A program made the position numbers and the translations under genes. From the NCBI GenBank assembly GCA_937941455.1, contig CALDHM010000005.1, positions 95,636 through 159,635 of the forward strand: a stretch of 64,000 nucleotides of DNA. The letters run 5' to 3'. This document shows positions 18,142 through 26,717 of the stretch, in pieces. The number at the start of each line of letters is the position of its first letter. The first letter of the stretch is position 1. Source of the stretch: an uncultured Pirellulaceae bacterium. Its GTDB lineage: Bacteria > Planctomycetota > Planctomycetia > Pirellulales > Pirellulaceae. A model generated the notes under the pieces. It did not search any database. It was not told the DNA's origin and was given only the letters and a program-made list of their open reading frames with translations.

Positions 18142-18927
18142 TTAAAACGGAGCCAGGAACCGCAAGAAGTTGCGAATCGGCTGCCCATCGACGTAGGCCT
18201 TGGGCTGCCCGACGATCCCCTGCCCCATGTAGGCGCCAGGGGGCATGTTCTGGAAGCGAATCACCGGTTGAGGGCCAGGCGGTTGAGTCGCAAACGGCTG
18301 GGTCCATGGTGTGTAGCCGGTTGTGACCGATTGGCCTGGCGGAATGACTTGGGGCATTTGAATCTGCGGCGATGCCGCAGGAGGTGATGTGACGATCGGA
18401 GCAGTCATCGGCGGGGAGAATCCAGGATTTGGGGTGCCCCCGGAAAACAACCGCGGCGGTTGCGTTGGTTGTCCGAACCAACTTGGTCGTTGAGTCGTCC
18501 GGCCGTAGTAGCCGAGATTGGGGACTTGGACCACGCCGGGATAAAAGCCGGGGGCGACGCTCGCCGGGGCTTGCGGATACGGATAAACATCTGCCGCAGG
18601 CGGCGAAGGATTCGTCGGCATCATCGCGGGCGTGGTGCTGGGCTGCACATTGGCTTGCGTTTCGACCGGACGTTCGGCGTCGGAGGGCCGTTCGACAACG
18701 GTCGACGTCCGCGTCAGGCCGGGTGTCTCCCGATACAACACCGTCTCGACCTGTCGCCCCGGTGCAGTACGGGTGACCACCACCCCCCCTTTTTTGAGCG
18801 GCGACGACGCTTCCATGTACTCGCGGGCCGCGGCCGACTGCGCAGCGGCCGATTGGGCGAGCAACCAGAGACTCGCCATCGCCGCGGCGGTCATCAAGGA
18901 TCGTGACGTCAAGGAATTTCGGAACAT
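18142..18927 (-). CDS. secreted proline-rich protein of unknown function
   Basis: A 261-residue protein from ATG 18927 with GAGG five bases upstream. The signal peptide is MFRNSLTSRSLMTAAAMASLWLLAQSAAAQ. The rest is rich in Pro, Gln, Thr and Tyr and mostly disordered-looking, with a more conserved-looking end (GQPKAYVDGQPIRNFLRFLAPF). No recognised family or catalytic motif. It converges on the M16 gene with only seven bases between the stops, and no terminator is visible between them. Confidence 0.72.
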   Translation of the reverse strand: MFRNSLTSRSLMTAAAMASLWLLAQSAAAQSAAAREYMEASSPLKKGGVVVTRTAPGRQVETVLYRETPGLTRTSTVVERPSDAERPVETQANVQPSTTPAMMPTNPSPPAADVYPYPQAPASVAPGFYPGVVQVPNLGYYGRTTQRPSWFGQPTQPPRLFSGGTPNPGFSPPMTAPIVTSPPAASPQIQMPQVIPPGQSVTTGYTPWTQPFATQPPGPQPVIRFQNMPPGAYMGQGIVGQPKAYVDGQPIRNFLRFLAPF

Positions 18928-19234
18928 CGTTGCCTCGTGCTTTCGGACTCGTTGGTGAACGGGGGCGTCCGCAGGCGAACTTGGCCGTTGCGGCCAAGCT
19001 CTGTCGCTACGGTGACGCCACCGGATCGCTCCCCTCCTGTATCAAATCCTACGCAGCGGAACCAGTTCAGATCGCGCCGGCGCAAGAAAGCATCACAAAA
19101 AACGTCGAACTCCGTGCCGAAACGCATCACCGCTAGCATGTGCTCGGCAACTGTCGTCTTGGGAATACCAAGCGTGACAGCGGCCGCGTTACGGCGGTCC
19201 AAAATGCAAAGAATACGCTCGGCCCTGGCCAAGC
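18928..19234. other. intergenic, upstream of the proline-rich gene
   Basis: A 307-bp gap between two minus-strand genes. ORFs here are short and unsupported. The only structure I see is a small GGCCGTTGCGGCC stem near 18984. Confidence 0.5.
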
Positions 19235-20377
19235 TTATAGCGAGAACGACAACCAGGTCGCAAGCCATCCCGCCGTGGCAAAGATCCAGCCCCAGTAGCT
19301 GCTCACGAACCACCCGCGGACGGAGCGCGCACGCCCACGACCACCGCGCATCACCGACACGATCGTCAGCAGCAACGTGACACTGACCGCCATCAGCCAG
19401 ACGGCATGCGTCCACAGCGAAAGGTGCGCCAACCAAACCATGCGCGGGCTGGTCTGCTGCGCATCCGACAGCAACTCGGTGGGGCTTGCCGCCGTAGCGT
19501 TGGGGCGTTCCGCGGTTGGTGAAGACGACGACCGCTGCGGATTCCCCGCTGCTGCCGCGTCACCATTTACCGCCTTCGACGGGCGGGGCTGGCGGGCGTA
19601 GGTCTCCGGATAAAGACTCAGCAGGTGTTCGGCGATGTCCGCGATATGGCGATCGGAGAGATCCGGGTTATTCCCCTTGGGGGGCATCGGTTTGCCGCTC
19701 TTGTTCCGCGGGTCGTCGATGGCCCGGCCGAACTTAATGACGCGAAACAGCGACGCGCGATCGGCGCTGGCGATGAAGTCGCTGCTGCGCAGTGACGGAG
19801 CGAGATTCTCGACGCCGTTTCCGTCCGGGCCGTGGCAAGCGATGCAGTAGAGGCTGAACCAAGCCTTGCCTTTGCGCGCATTACCCGGCTCGGCTGGAAC
19901 CTCGCTGCGCTGCGCGTCGTGCGCGGCACGGGACAAGAGTTGTTCCGGGACGTCGATGATCGGACCGGGATTGGCCGCCTTGCCCGAGACTACCAGGTGC
20001 AGTCCAACCGTCGCGACCGCACTGCACAGGACGATGGCCAGGTGCCCCAGGAAGTCGAAACCCCGCGCGTGCCGCAACGCCCTGCGAGCCCAATGCAAAT
20101 TCACAAGGCCCCAGGCCAGTGCGATCGTCGTCAGCAAGCCCCAAGCCCACCCGCCGGGCCACCCGTCGGCCGCCAGGAAATCGACATAAAACACCGATCG
20201 CAAGGCGACAAGTCCCGCGAGGGCGAGCAACAATAAAAACGCTTGAAGGCCGATCGCTCCGTACGACCACAGCGGGATCCGCAAATCGAGACTTGCTTCC
20301 TGGCCGCACTGCAAAGAGTCATCCGTTGCGGATGTCGCAGGAGAACGCTGTTCTTCGTCCGTCACCAGATGCTCCAC
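19235..20377 (-). CDS. membrane-bound cytochrome c with multiple transmembrane helices
   Basis: A 380-residue protein starting at GTG 20377 (no clear SD). Three hydrophobic segments at about 42-60, 76-95 and 110-130 precede a single class I cytochrome c domain with CIACH at 178-182 and a likely distal methionine at 231 in GKPMPPKG. A low-complexity Ser/Pro/Ala linker (about 265-305) leads to two more hydrophobic segments at the C-terminus. The N-terminal helices with WARRAL are reminiscent of short Cox3-like subunits, but this is weak. It probably shuttles electrons on the outer face of the cytoplasmic or intracytoplasmic membrane. No oxidase genes are adjacent. Confidence 0.83.
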   Translation of the reverse strand: MEHLVTDEEQRSPATSATDDSLQCGQEASLDLRIPLWSYGAIGLQAFLLLLALAGLVALRSVFYVDFLAADGWPGGWAWGLLTTIALAWGLVNLHWARRALRHARGFDFLGHLAIVLCSAVATVGLHLVVSGKAANPGPIIDVPEQLLSRAAHDAQRSEVPAEPGNARKGKAWFSLYCIACHGPDGNGVENLAPSLRSSDFIASADRASLFRVIKFGRAIDDPRNKSGKPMPPKGNNPDLSDRHIADIAEHLLSLYPETYARQPRPSKAVNGDAAAAGNPQRSSSSPTAERPNATAASPTELLSDAQQTSPRMVWLAHLSLWTHAVWLMAVSVTLLLTIVSVMRGGRGRARSVRGWFVSSYWGWIFATAGWLATWLSFSL

Positions 20378-20572
20378 GAGTCGTTACGAATTGCCAAGGA
20401 AAAAGTGTAAACTATTTGGGACATTGAAATCCGTTCGCCGATCAGGCCCGATGGGACCTGTTCGTTCGAACCATCGAGTTTCACCGCAGCGCATTGGTCG
20501 AGCGACGGAACGACACGGCGATGTGCGCCGCGCATCGTCGAACACTCACTTATTTATGGTACCCGAAATCAG

Positions 20573-20752
20573 ATGCTCGTGAACAACCATTGGCGTTTCG
20601 TCTGCGGCATTCTGGGCATCGTCGTCCTCGGCGCGGCGATGGTTTGGTTGAGCCGCCACGATGCAAATGCCGAGAGAAAACGCCTCGAACACCGTGGGGA
20701 GCAGGTCGGCACCGTTCTTGCCCCCGAAGAAAGCTTAAACAGGGCACGTTAA
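20573..20752 (+). CDS. small single-pass membrane protein (59 aa) upstream of the SGNH/cytochrome gene
   Basis: ATG 20573 to TAA 20752 encodes 59 residues: MLVNNHWR, a clean transmembrane helix (FVCGILGIVVLGAAMVWL), then a charged tail with ERKRLEHRGEQ and ending ESLNRAR. Its stop is 16 bases before the start of the 1181-aa gene on the same strand, so the two are likely co-transcribed. There is no obvious SD. The topology is expected to be N-in or a signal anchor. I do not recognise a family. It could be a small partner of the dehydrogenase/cytochrome protein, but that is inference from position. Confidence 0.6.
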   Translation: MLVNNHWRFVCGILGIVVLGAAMVWLSRHDANAERKRLEHRGEQVGTVLAPEESLNRAR

Positions 20753-20768
20753 TAGGAATAACCGATCG

Positions 20769-23700
20769 ATGCCTCGCTCCAGTGACTTGTGGAAAATCAT
20801 CGCGATTCTGCTGTTGGGAACCGGGTTAATCATCGCCACCACCTACTCGGCATACCAGAACGTGACGCAGCGCCCGGTCATGGTCTTGGTACCGGCCACG
20901 CCGCAGCCTGTCGACGCGGCACCGCCCGCGGCCGACGTTTCCGCGGCAGAAGCCCCAGCCACCCCGCCGTCGCCGTCGCACGACGGTGCCGCTGACTCCG
21001 CGAAGGCCCCAGGTGCTGCCGCGAGCTCGTCCACCGACACAGGGCCATCGCCGACCACACTCCCCGCTGCAACATCGGCGGAACAGGGGATAGAAACTGT
21101 CGCGGGCGCCAGCGATGTGCCTCCCCCCCCTCTGTTGCCGATCACCTTGCGCCGCGGTGAGAAGATCGCATTGGTCGGGAACAGCCTGGCCGAGCGGATG
21201 AATCTGTTCGGGCACTTCGAAACGCTGTTGCACACGCGCTTCCCCGAGCTTGAATTGCAAGTGCGGAATTTCGCTCGGCCGGCTGACGAGGTGGCGATCC
21301 AGCAGCGCCCTAATGATTACACGGCGATCGATGATCCCCAAGCGGTCTTCGGCGCCGAAACCTACCTGTGCTTTTTCGGATTCAACGAAGCGTTTGCTGG
21401 TCTTGCGGAAATCGAGCGCTTCGTGGCGAACTATCGCGAATTTCTGCGCAAGACGGCCGAGCGGTATCCGGCCGCCGGAAAGCCGCTGCGGTTCGTCTTG
21501 ATCTCGCCGATCGCTTTCGAGGCGGCGGCGGATCGTTGGTTGCCCGACGGCACTCGGGAGAATCTGCACTTGGCGGCTTACACCGATGCCATCAAGCGAC
21601 TGGCGGCCGAGGAGCGGTTGCCGTTTGTCGATCTGTTCACGCCGACTTTGGAGGAGTTTGCCCGCGCGTCCGGGTTGCAACTCACCGTCAACGGCTGCCA
21701 CTTGAACGAACGCGGCGATCGGCTGGTGGGGAAGCTCTTGGACGAAACCTTGTTCGGCCAACGCGAACGCTTCCCGTCGGCGGAGCAGTTCGAGGCCTTG
21801 CGTCAGGCGATCGTCGACAAAAACTGGCACCACCAACAAGATTATCGCCAAGTCAACGGCTGGTATGTCTACGGCGGCCGCCGAACCTGGGACACCGAGA
21901 CCTTTCCGCGCGAGTATGCCAAAATTCGGGCGATGGTTGCGGTTCGCGATCGCGAAATCTGGGCGATGGCACAAGGGAAAAAAACGGTCTATCAACCCGA
22001 TGATTCCGGAACGGGCGAATTGTTCACGCCACCGACGCGCTTCGGTAACCCGCAGCAGAAATACTCCGAGGCCGATGAATTGCGGATTCTGACCCCCGAA
22101 GAGTTTTTGCAAACAGTCACCGTACCTGCGGGGTTCGAAATCCAATTGTTCGCTGACGAACGGCAATTTCCCGAATTGGCAAATCCGGTGCAGCTGAATT
22201 TCGACAACCGCGGCCGATTATGGGTGGCTTGCATGCCAACGTATCCGCAGTGGAAACCGGGCGATCCGAAACCGAGCGACCGCCTGTTGATCCTGGAAGA
22301 TGTGGACGGCGACGGCCGCGCAGATAAGTGCACGACGTTCTACGATCGGCTGCATTGCCCGACCGGTTTCGAGTTCTGGAATGGCGGTGTCTTGGTAGTG
22401 GACCAACCGCGTTTGCTGTTTCTTAAGGATACCAACGGTGACGATCGAGCCGATCAAATCGTCCACTTGATGGACGGTTGGGCGACCGACGACACGCATC
22501 ATACGTGCGGTTCGTTCCAATGGAGTCATGGCGGTTTGCTGCACATGCTGGAGGGGATCGCCACGAGCACGACGTTGGAGACGCCTTGGGGGCCGCACCG
22601 CAGTTTCGGGGCGGGTGGGGCCTACGTGATGGATCCGCGGTCACTCAAGATTCGCCAATTTCCGTTGCCCGGCCAATACAATATGTGGTGCTACTCGTTC
22701 GACGAGTGGGGACAAGGTTTTCCCGGGGACGGCACGACCGCCAATCAGGCCTGGGACACGCCGCTGTCGGGGGCGAACTTCCCCGGGCGCAAGGGGATCC
22801 GCTTCATTTATGACAGCGACGGAATGCGGCCCGCTTTGGGGAGCGAGTTCCTCGTCAGCCGCCATTTCCCCGAGGATATCCAACGACAAATGACCTTCGC
22901 GTGCGTCATCAACATGAATGGACTCCCTCGGTTTTCCCTTCGCGACGACGGGGGGGGCTATGCGGGAGCAAGAATTCGCCGACCGGACGGAACGCCCGAC
23001 GATCTGATCCGTTCGACCGACAAACACTTCCGTCCGGCGAACCCGCAAATCGGTCCCGATGGGGCCTTGTGGTTCGGCGATTGGGCCAATCCCTTGATCG
23101 GACACATGCAATACAGTCAACGGGATCCGAACCGGGACAAGACCCACGGCCGCATTTATCGTCTGATCTATCCGTCTCGGCCGCTCGTGACGTCGGCAAT
23201 TCAATTCGACAAATCGGAGTTCGAACTGCTGGAGCAATTGCGGCTCCCCGAATGGCGAACGCGTTACCGAGCTCGCCGCGAACTCCGCGACCGCCCGACG
23301 GCTTTGGTCGAGGCGGCCCTCAAACGGTGGGAGGAATCGCTACAAGGCACTGATCCCGAGATCGAGCGACTGGGCTGCGAGGCATTGTGGATTCGCCAAT
23401 CGCACGGATTGCTCGACGTAGGCATTGTGGCGACGGTCGCTCAGCAGGCACGGGCGTATCAGGCGCGGGCGGCCGCCGTGCGCATCCTGGCCGACGAGCG
23501 CGAGCGGTTCCCCTCGGCGCTGGATCTGCTGATCGCGGCGGCAGGAGACGAGCACCCGCGCGTGCGGACCGAAGCGGCTCGCGGCCTTAGCTTCTTTCCC
23601 GAACGTCGCGCGGTGGAAACGCTCCTGGCGATGGCCGACCTGGACGCAGATTATTGGTGCGACTACACGATCTACCATGCCCTGGGCGCGACGCAGCAGG

Positions 23701-24314
23701 TTTGGCGACAGGACTATGTCGAGGGGCGACTTGGCCAACTCGGTCCTCGCGCTGAAACGATCGTTGGCGGATTGCTGGGGGACTTCGCCCTCAACCACCG
23801 CGTCCAAGGGCTCATTGACGACGCTCACAATCGTGACCTGCCGGAAGAGCAACGAAACAAAGCGATCGCCGCGATCGGCGATATCCGGGGGATTCCAGAA
23901 AAAGGCAAGGAACTGTTCGAGCGCAATTGCGCGACATGCCATATGATCGGCGCGGTCGGCCGAGATTTCGGGCCGAACCTTTCCGACGTCGGCGCTCGAT
24001 TGCAGCGTACGAAAATCATCGAATCGGTGGTCGAGCCCAGCAAGGAGGTCAACGACAAATACAAAACGACGTTGGTGATGACCCTCGACGGACTGGTCGT
24101 CTCGGGTTTGCTTGTCGCGGACGGACCCGAGGAGCTGCAAATCTTTGACGGCAAGGAAATGCACAAGGTAGCAGTGGACGATATCGACGAGCGGGTTACG
24201 AAGAACCAGAGCAGCATGCCCGATGACCTTGCCAAGGCGATGTCCCCCGCGGAGTTCGTCCACTTGATCGAGTACCTGTCGCGGCAAACGGCCAAAGCGA
24301 CCGGGGGCGAATAA
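20769..24314 (+). CDS. PVC-type membrane-bound dehydrogenase with SGNH domain and C-terminal cytochrome c
   Basis: A 1181-residue secreted or membrane-anchored fusion (N-terminal helix IIAILLLGTGLIIATTYSAY region), from ATG 20769 with an AGGAAT-type SD. Residues 30-120 are an Ala/Pro linker. An SGNH-hydrolase-like domain follows: GNSLAER near 137-143, FGFNEAF, and NGCHLNERG near 308-316, where the usual catalytic Asp of DxxH is Asn. Then comes the planctomycete beta-propeller dehydrogenase domain (TIGR02604 type: GFEIQLFAD, FDNRGRLWVA, DVDGDGRADK), an alpha-helical HEAT-like region, and a TIGR02603-type heme domain with CATCH near 1053-1057. Family knowledge: such proteins are numerous in planctomycetes and thought to oxidise sugars or related substrates and pass electrons to heme c. 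Substrate unknown. Confidence 0.93.
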   Translation: MPRSSDLWKIIAILLLGTGLIIATTYSAYQNVTQRPVMVLVPATPQPVDAAPPAADVSAAEAPATPPSPSHDGAADSAKAPGAAASSSTDTGPSPTTLPAATSAEQGIETVAGASDVPPPPLLPITLRRGEKIALVGNSLAERMNLFGHFETLLHTRFPELELQVRNFARPADEVAIQQRPNDYTAIDDPQAVFGAETYLCFFGFNEAFAGLAEIERFVANYREFLRKTAERYPAAGKPLRFVLISPIAFEAAADRWLPDGTRENLHLAAYTDAIKRLAAEERLPFVDLFTPTLEEFARASGLQLTVNGCHLNERGDRLVGKLLDETLFGQRERFPSAEQFEALRQAIVDKNWHHQQDYRQVNGWYVYGGRRTWDTETFPREYAKIRAMVAVRDREIWAMAQGKKTVYQPDDSGTGELFTPPTRFGNPQQKYSEADELRILTPEEFLQTVTVPAGFEIQLFADERQFPELANPVQLNFDNRGRLWVACMPTYPQWKPGDPKPSDRLLILEDVDGDGRADKCTTFYDRLHCPTGFEFWNGGVLVVDQPRLLFLKDTNGDDRADQIVHLMDGWATDDTHHTCGSFQWSHGGLLHMLEGIATSTTLETPWGPHRSFGAGGAYVMDPRSLKIRQFPLPGQYNMWCYSFDEWGQGFPGDGTTANQAWDTPLSGANFPGRKGIRFIYDSDGMRPALGSEFLVSRHFPEDIQRQMTFACVINMNGLPRFSLRDDGGGYAGARIRRPDGTPDDLIRSTDKHFRPANPQIGPDGALWFGDWANPLIGHMQYSQRDPNRDKTHGRIYRLIYPSRPLVTSAIQFDKSEFELLEQLRLPEWRTRYRARRELRDRPTALVEAALKRWEESLQGTDPEIERLGCEALWIRQSHGLLDVGIVATVAQQARAYQARAAAVRILADERERFPSALDLLIAAAGDEHPRVRTEAARGLSFFPERRAVETLLAMADLDADYWCDYTIYHALGATQQVWRQDYVEGRLGQLGPRAETIVGGLLGDFALNHRVQGLIDDAHNRDLPEEQRNKAIAAIGDIRGIPEKGKELFERNCATCHMIGAVGRDFGPNLSDVGARLQRTKIIESVVEPSKEVNDKYKTTLVMTLDGLVVSGLLVADGPEELQIFDGKEMHKVAVDDIDERVTKNQSSMPDDLAKAMSPAEFVHLIEYLSRQTAKATGGE

Positions 24315-24594
24315 TCAGCGTCCCGCGAAAATTTTTTGGCTATCCAGCGACGCGGTACTTGATAAAATTATGCAGGATCGAAGCGAACGGTCGGCAGCAA
24401 ACCCGACGCCACCATTCGACGAGGTCGAATTCGGTTCGAGATTCTCCGAACTAGGTTTTGCACAAACCCGAGCAGCCGCGGGTCAACTGTTCGCGTCTAA
24501 CTTGCAATCCGGGCGCCAACGCGTTCCGCCTGAGAGGTTTGTGGCCACGACTAGAAACTCAAGTCACACCGTCGCGTTAGGGAGGGGCACTTTG

Positions 24595-25503
24595 ATGTCG
24601 AAAATCCGCAATTTGTTGAGGGGGTGGATGGTGTTGCTGGTCGGTTGCCTTGCGACCCCGGCCAATGGGCAACTGATCGGAATCGGATCACCGTTCACGA
24701 CCGCCACCCATTCGTATTACGAGCATTTCGGTGTCAATTTCGGATTGCATTTCCCCAGTGGCGGGCAGGGCGCGTTCGGTGGCAGCCGTATTGTCGGCCT
24801 GCTCCCCAATGGTCAATTCGCCCCCGCGATATCTTTTACCCAAAACTCGGCTGGGGGAACTATTCCGCCCTTCGGCGGATTCGATCCCGGCTCGGCCGCG
24901 AATTTTGGCTTCGGCCGCTTCGGCAGTGGCGGCGGCTTCTCGCTTGGCCTGACCATGGGCAAGGGGAGCACGCGAATGCTGACCTCCACGACCCCCAGCC
25001 TCACGATGTTCAATGGCGCTGGCGGCTCGATGTTCCACGGCGAAGTCCGTCCCTTCGTGATGGGTGTGATCCCGGTCAACGGAGGGGGGGGGAATGTCAT
25101 CACGCGGCCGGTCAACGGCGTGACGATTGCGACCTCTAGTGGTCAATTGGATTTGCGTAATCTGGGGCAGCGGGACGTGTCACGGGCGACCTCGACGGAG
25201 TTGCCTCCCTTGCCCCGTTCCTCGTCCGCCGAGCGAGCCATGGACAGCGTTGCCGAAATCAAAGCTCGCAAGGAAGCCGAGTCGCGAGCCACCTTGGAAA
25301 AAATCAAAGAGCACTTGCAGTCCGCAGCGGATGCTGTGGCGAGCCAGCACTATGGCCAAGCTCGTTCGCATCTGAAAATGGCTCACGACCTCACCGAGGA
25401 TGCCGACCAGCGGCGCGAGCTCAAGGCCCAAATAGAAACGCTTCGCGGAAGAGAAAAAATCCTCCGCGAAGCGAAACGAGATTCTTCCAGATCAGGCAAA
25501 TGA
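24595..25503 (+). CDS. secreted Gly/Phe-rich protein with C-terminal coiled-coil/TPR-like region
   Basis: A 302-residue protein from ATG 24595, chosen because GGAGG lies nine bases upstream and a signal peptide follows (MSKIRNLLRGWMVLLVGCLATPANG). The frame is open back to 24370, but that part lacks signal or family features. The middle is glycine-rich and aromatic (NFGFGRFGSGGGFSLGLTMG), as in beta-rich surface proteins. The last 80 residues are helical and charged (AEIKARKEAESRATLEKIKE, then QHYGQARSHLKMAHDL), like one TPR pair. No known family. Downstream of the cytochrome fusion by 280 bases; they are probably separate units. Confidence 0.72.
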   Translation: MSKIRNLLRGWMVLLVGCLATPANGQLIGIGSPFTTATHSYYEHFGVNFGLHFPSGGQGAFGGSRIVGLLPNGQFAPAISFTQNSAGGTIPPFGGFDPGSAANFGFGRFGSGGGFSLGLTMGKGSTRMLTSTTPSLTMFNGAGGSMFHGEVRPFVMGVIPVNGGGGNVITRPVNGVTIATSSGQLDLRNLGQRDVSRATSTELPPLPRSSSAERAMDSVAEIKARKEAESRATLEKIKEHLQSAADAVASQHYGQARSHLKMAHDLTEDADQRRELKAQIETLRGREKILREAKRDSSRSGK

Positions 25504-25613
25504 ATTGCGTCTGAAGAAGTTGACTAACCGCTGCCACGGCCTTTAGAAACCCAAGAAAACCGTCGCTGGCCGTAACCCGCAGCGTAAGCCTGGGATCGTT
25601 ATGGGTTTGGCCC

Positions 25614-26249
25614 TCAGTTGCAACCGCAACCTTCCGTCAAATAACCCGAAAATTGGCTGGTGATGGGTGAACAGGTGTCGTAGTTGCAGTGATGGCGGCT
25701 GAAGAGGCGGCAATGGTGACCGCAGCCACGCAGGCAATCTCCGTGCCCGCAGTGGCCGCCTCCTGCGACTGGACCATCGCAGCCGTAACCGGCGGTCGGC
25801 CAGCCGAAGCAATTCGCTCCGCCAACGCCGACAAATCCTCGATGGTGTCCACATCCGCCGCAGCCCCCTTGACCGTGGCGATGACGATGTCCGAAGCGCG
25901 GCCCGAAACCGCAGTCGTCGAATCCGCATTCGGTACCAGCCACCACACCATAGCCGCCGAAACAGCCACCGGCATGCCCGCAGCCGCCGAATCCGCGCCC
26001 GCAGTGGCGTCCGCAGCCGCGCAGTCCGCAGCCTCCCGAGTTCAGTGTGCAGTCGTCATCGCAGTAGCCGGCCCATAAAGCTTCGGCGTCGGCATGCGTA
26101 ATCGCTCGCCCACAGTCCGCACCGCCGAAGGCATTGGCGCGGGCTTGGTGAATTCGATAGCCAAATCCTTGGGCTGACAATTCGCCCGAGGCTGCGCAGA
26201 TGGCCAACGAACCGGCGACCATCAGCGCGTGAATCATTCTCAACTTCAT
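25614..26249 (-). CDS. secreted Cys/Gly/His-rich protein ending in GCGCN
   Basis: A 211-residue protein from ATG 26249 (GGGAG six bases upstream). The signal peptide is MKLRMIHALMVAGSLAICAASGELSAQ. The body is packed with Cys, Gly and His in motifs such as GGCGLRGCGRHCGRG, CGGCGHHRG and CLRGCGHHC. This composition would suit dense metal binding or disulfide cross-linking outside the cell. The C-terminus EGCGCN matches the AGCGCN end of the YTV protein at 13.6-15.0 kb. No enzyme motif. Its 3' end faces the 3' end of the Gly/Phe-rich gene with a 110-bp gap. Confidence 0.78.
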   Translation of the reverse strand: MKLRMIHALMVAGSLAICAASGELSAQGFGYRIHQARANAFGGADCGRAITHADAEALWAGYCDDDCTLNSGGCGLRGCGRHCGRGFGGCGHAGGCFGGYGVVAGTECGFDDCGFGPRFGHRHRHGQGGCGGCGHHRGFVGVGGANCFGWPTAGYGCDGPVAGGGHCGHGDCLRGCGHHCRLFSRHHCNYDTCSPITSQFSGYLTEGCGCN

Positions 26250-26717
26250 GTGTGACTCCCAACCGTTTTTCGAACAAGCTGGTTGTTACCCGGCAAGGAT
26301 CGATTCGTTCCGCGATTCCCTGCCGACATCTCAACCAGGAGGTGACATTCGACAATACCGCTCGTTGAATCGTCACGTCGCAACGGCATTTTGACAGTCT
26401 CTGACTGCTTTTCCGCTAACCTCGATAAATTCGTTCCTATCCTACGTTTTGGTGAAAACGGTCGACGTCGCGCGATCGTACCGGAAAAAACTGTCGATCG
26501 GTTTGGGTAAAATTTTCTAGCAGATTCGCGTCGCTGCGTTTTTGTCTCCTTGCCGCCCCGATCGTTGGAGCAGACGGTCGGATTGTGGCACTTGAGGAGG
26601 TCGTCATCCCCACGCGCTCTCTGGGAGAGTCGCCCCGTCAGGGCGGGAGAGGGGGCGGATTCGCGACCTCGGACGACATTCAGCTCGCTCGGGAAGAAGT
26701 TCACCCAGTCGCAGGAC
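26250..26717. other. intergenic with one hairpin repeat
   Basis: A 468-bp gap upstream of the Cys-rich gene and downstream of the P-ATPase gene, both on the minus strand. It contains the hairpin repeat at 26619-26658. No convincing ORF; a clear promoter for the Cys-rich gene was not identified. Confidence 0.55.
26619..26658 (+). repeat. dispersed intergenic hairpin of the GGGAGAG...GAGAGGGGG family
   Basis: TCTCTGGGAGAGTCGCCCC then GTCAGGGCGGGAGAGGGGGC. It matches the 58840-58884 copy closely (CTCTGGGAGAGTCG and GGAGAGGGGG shared). Confidence 0.7.
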
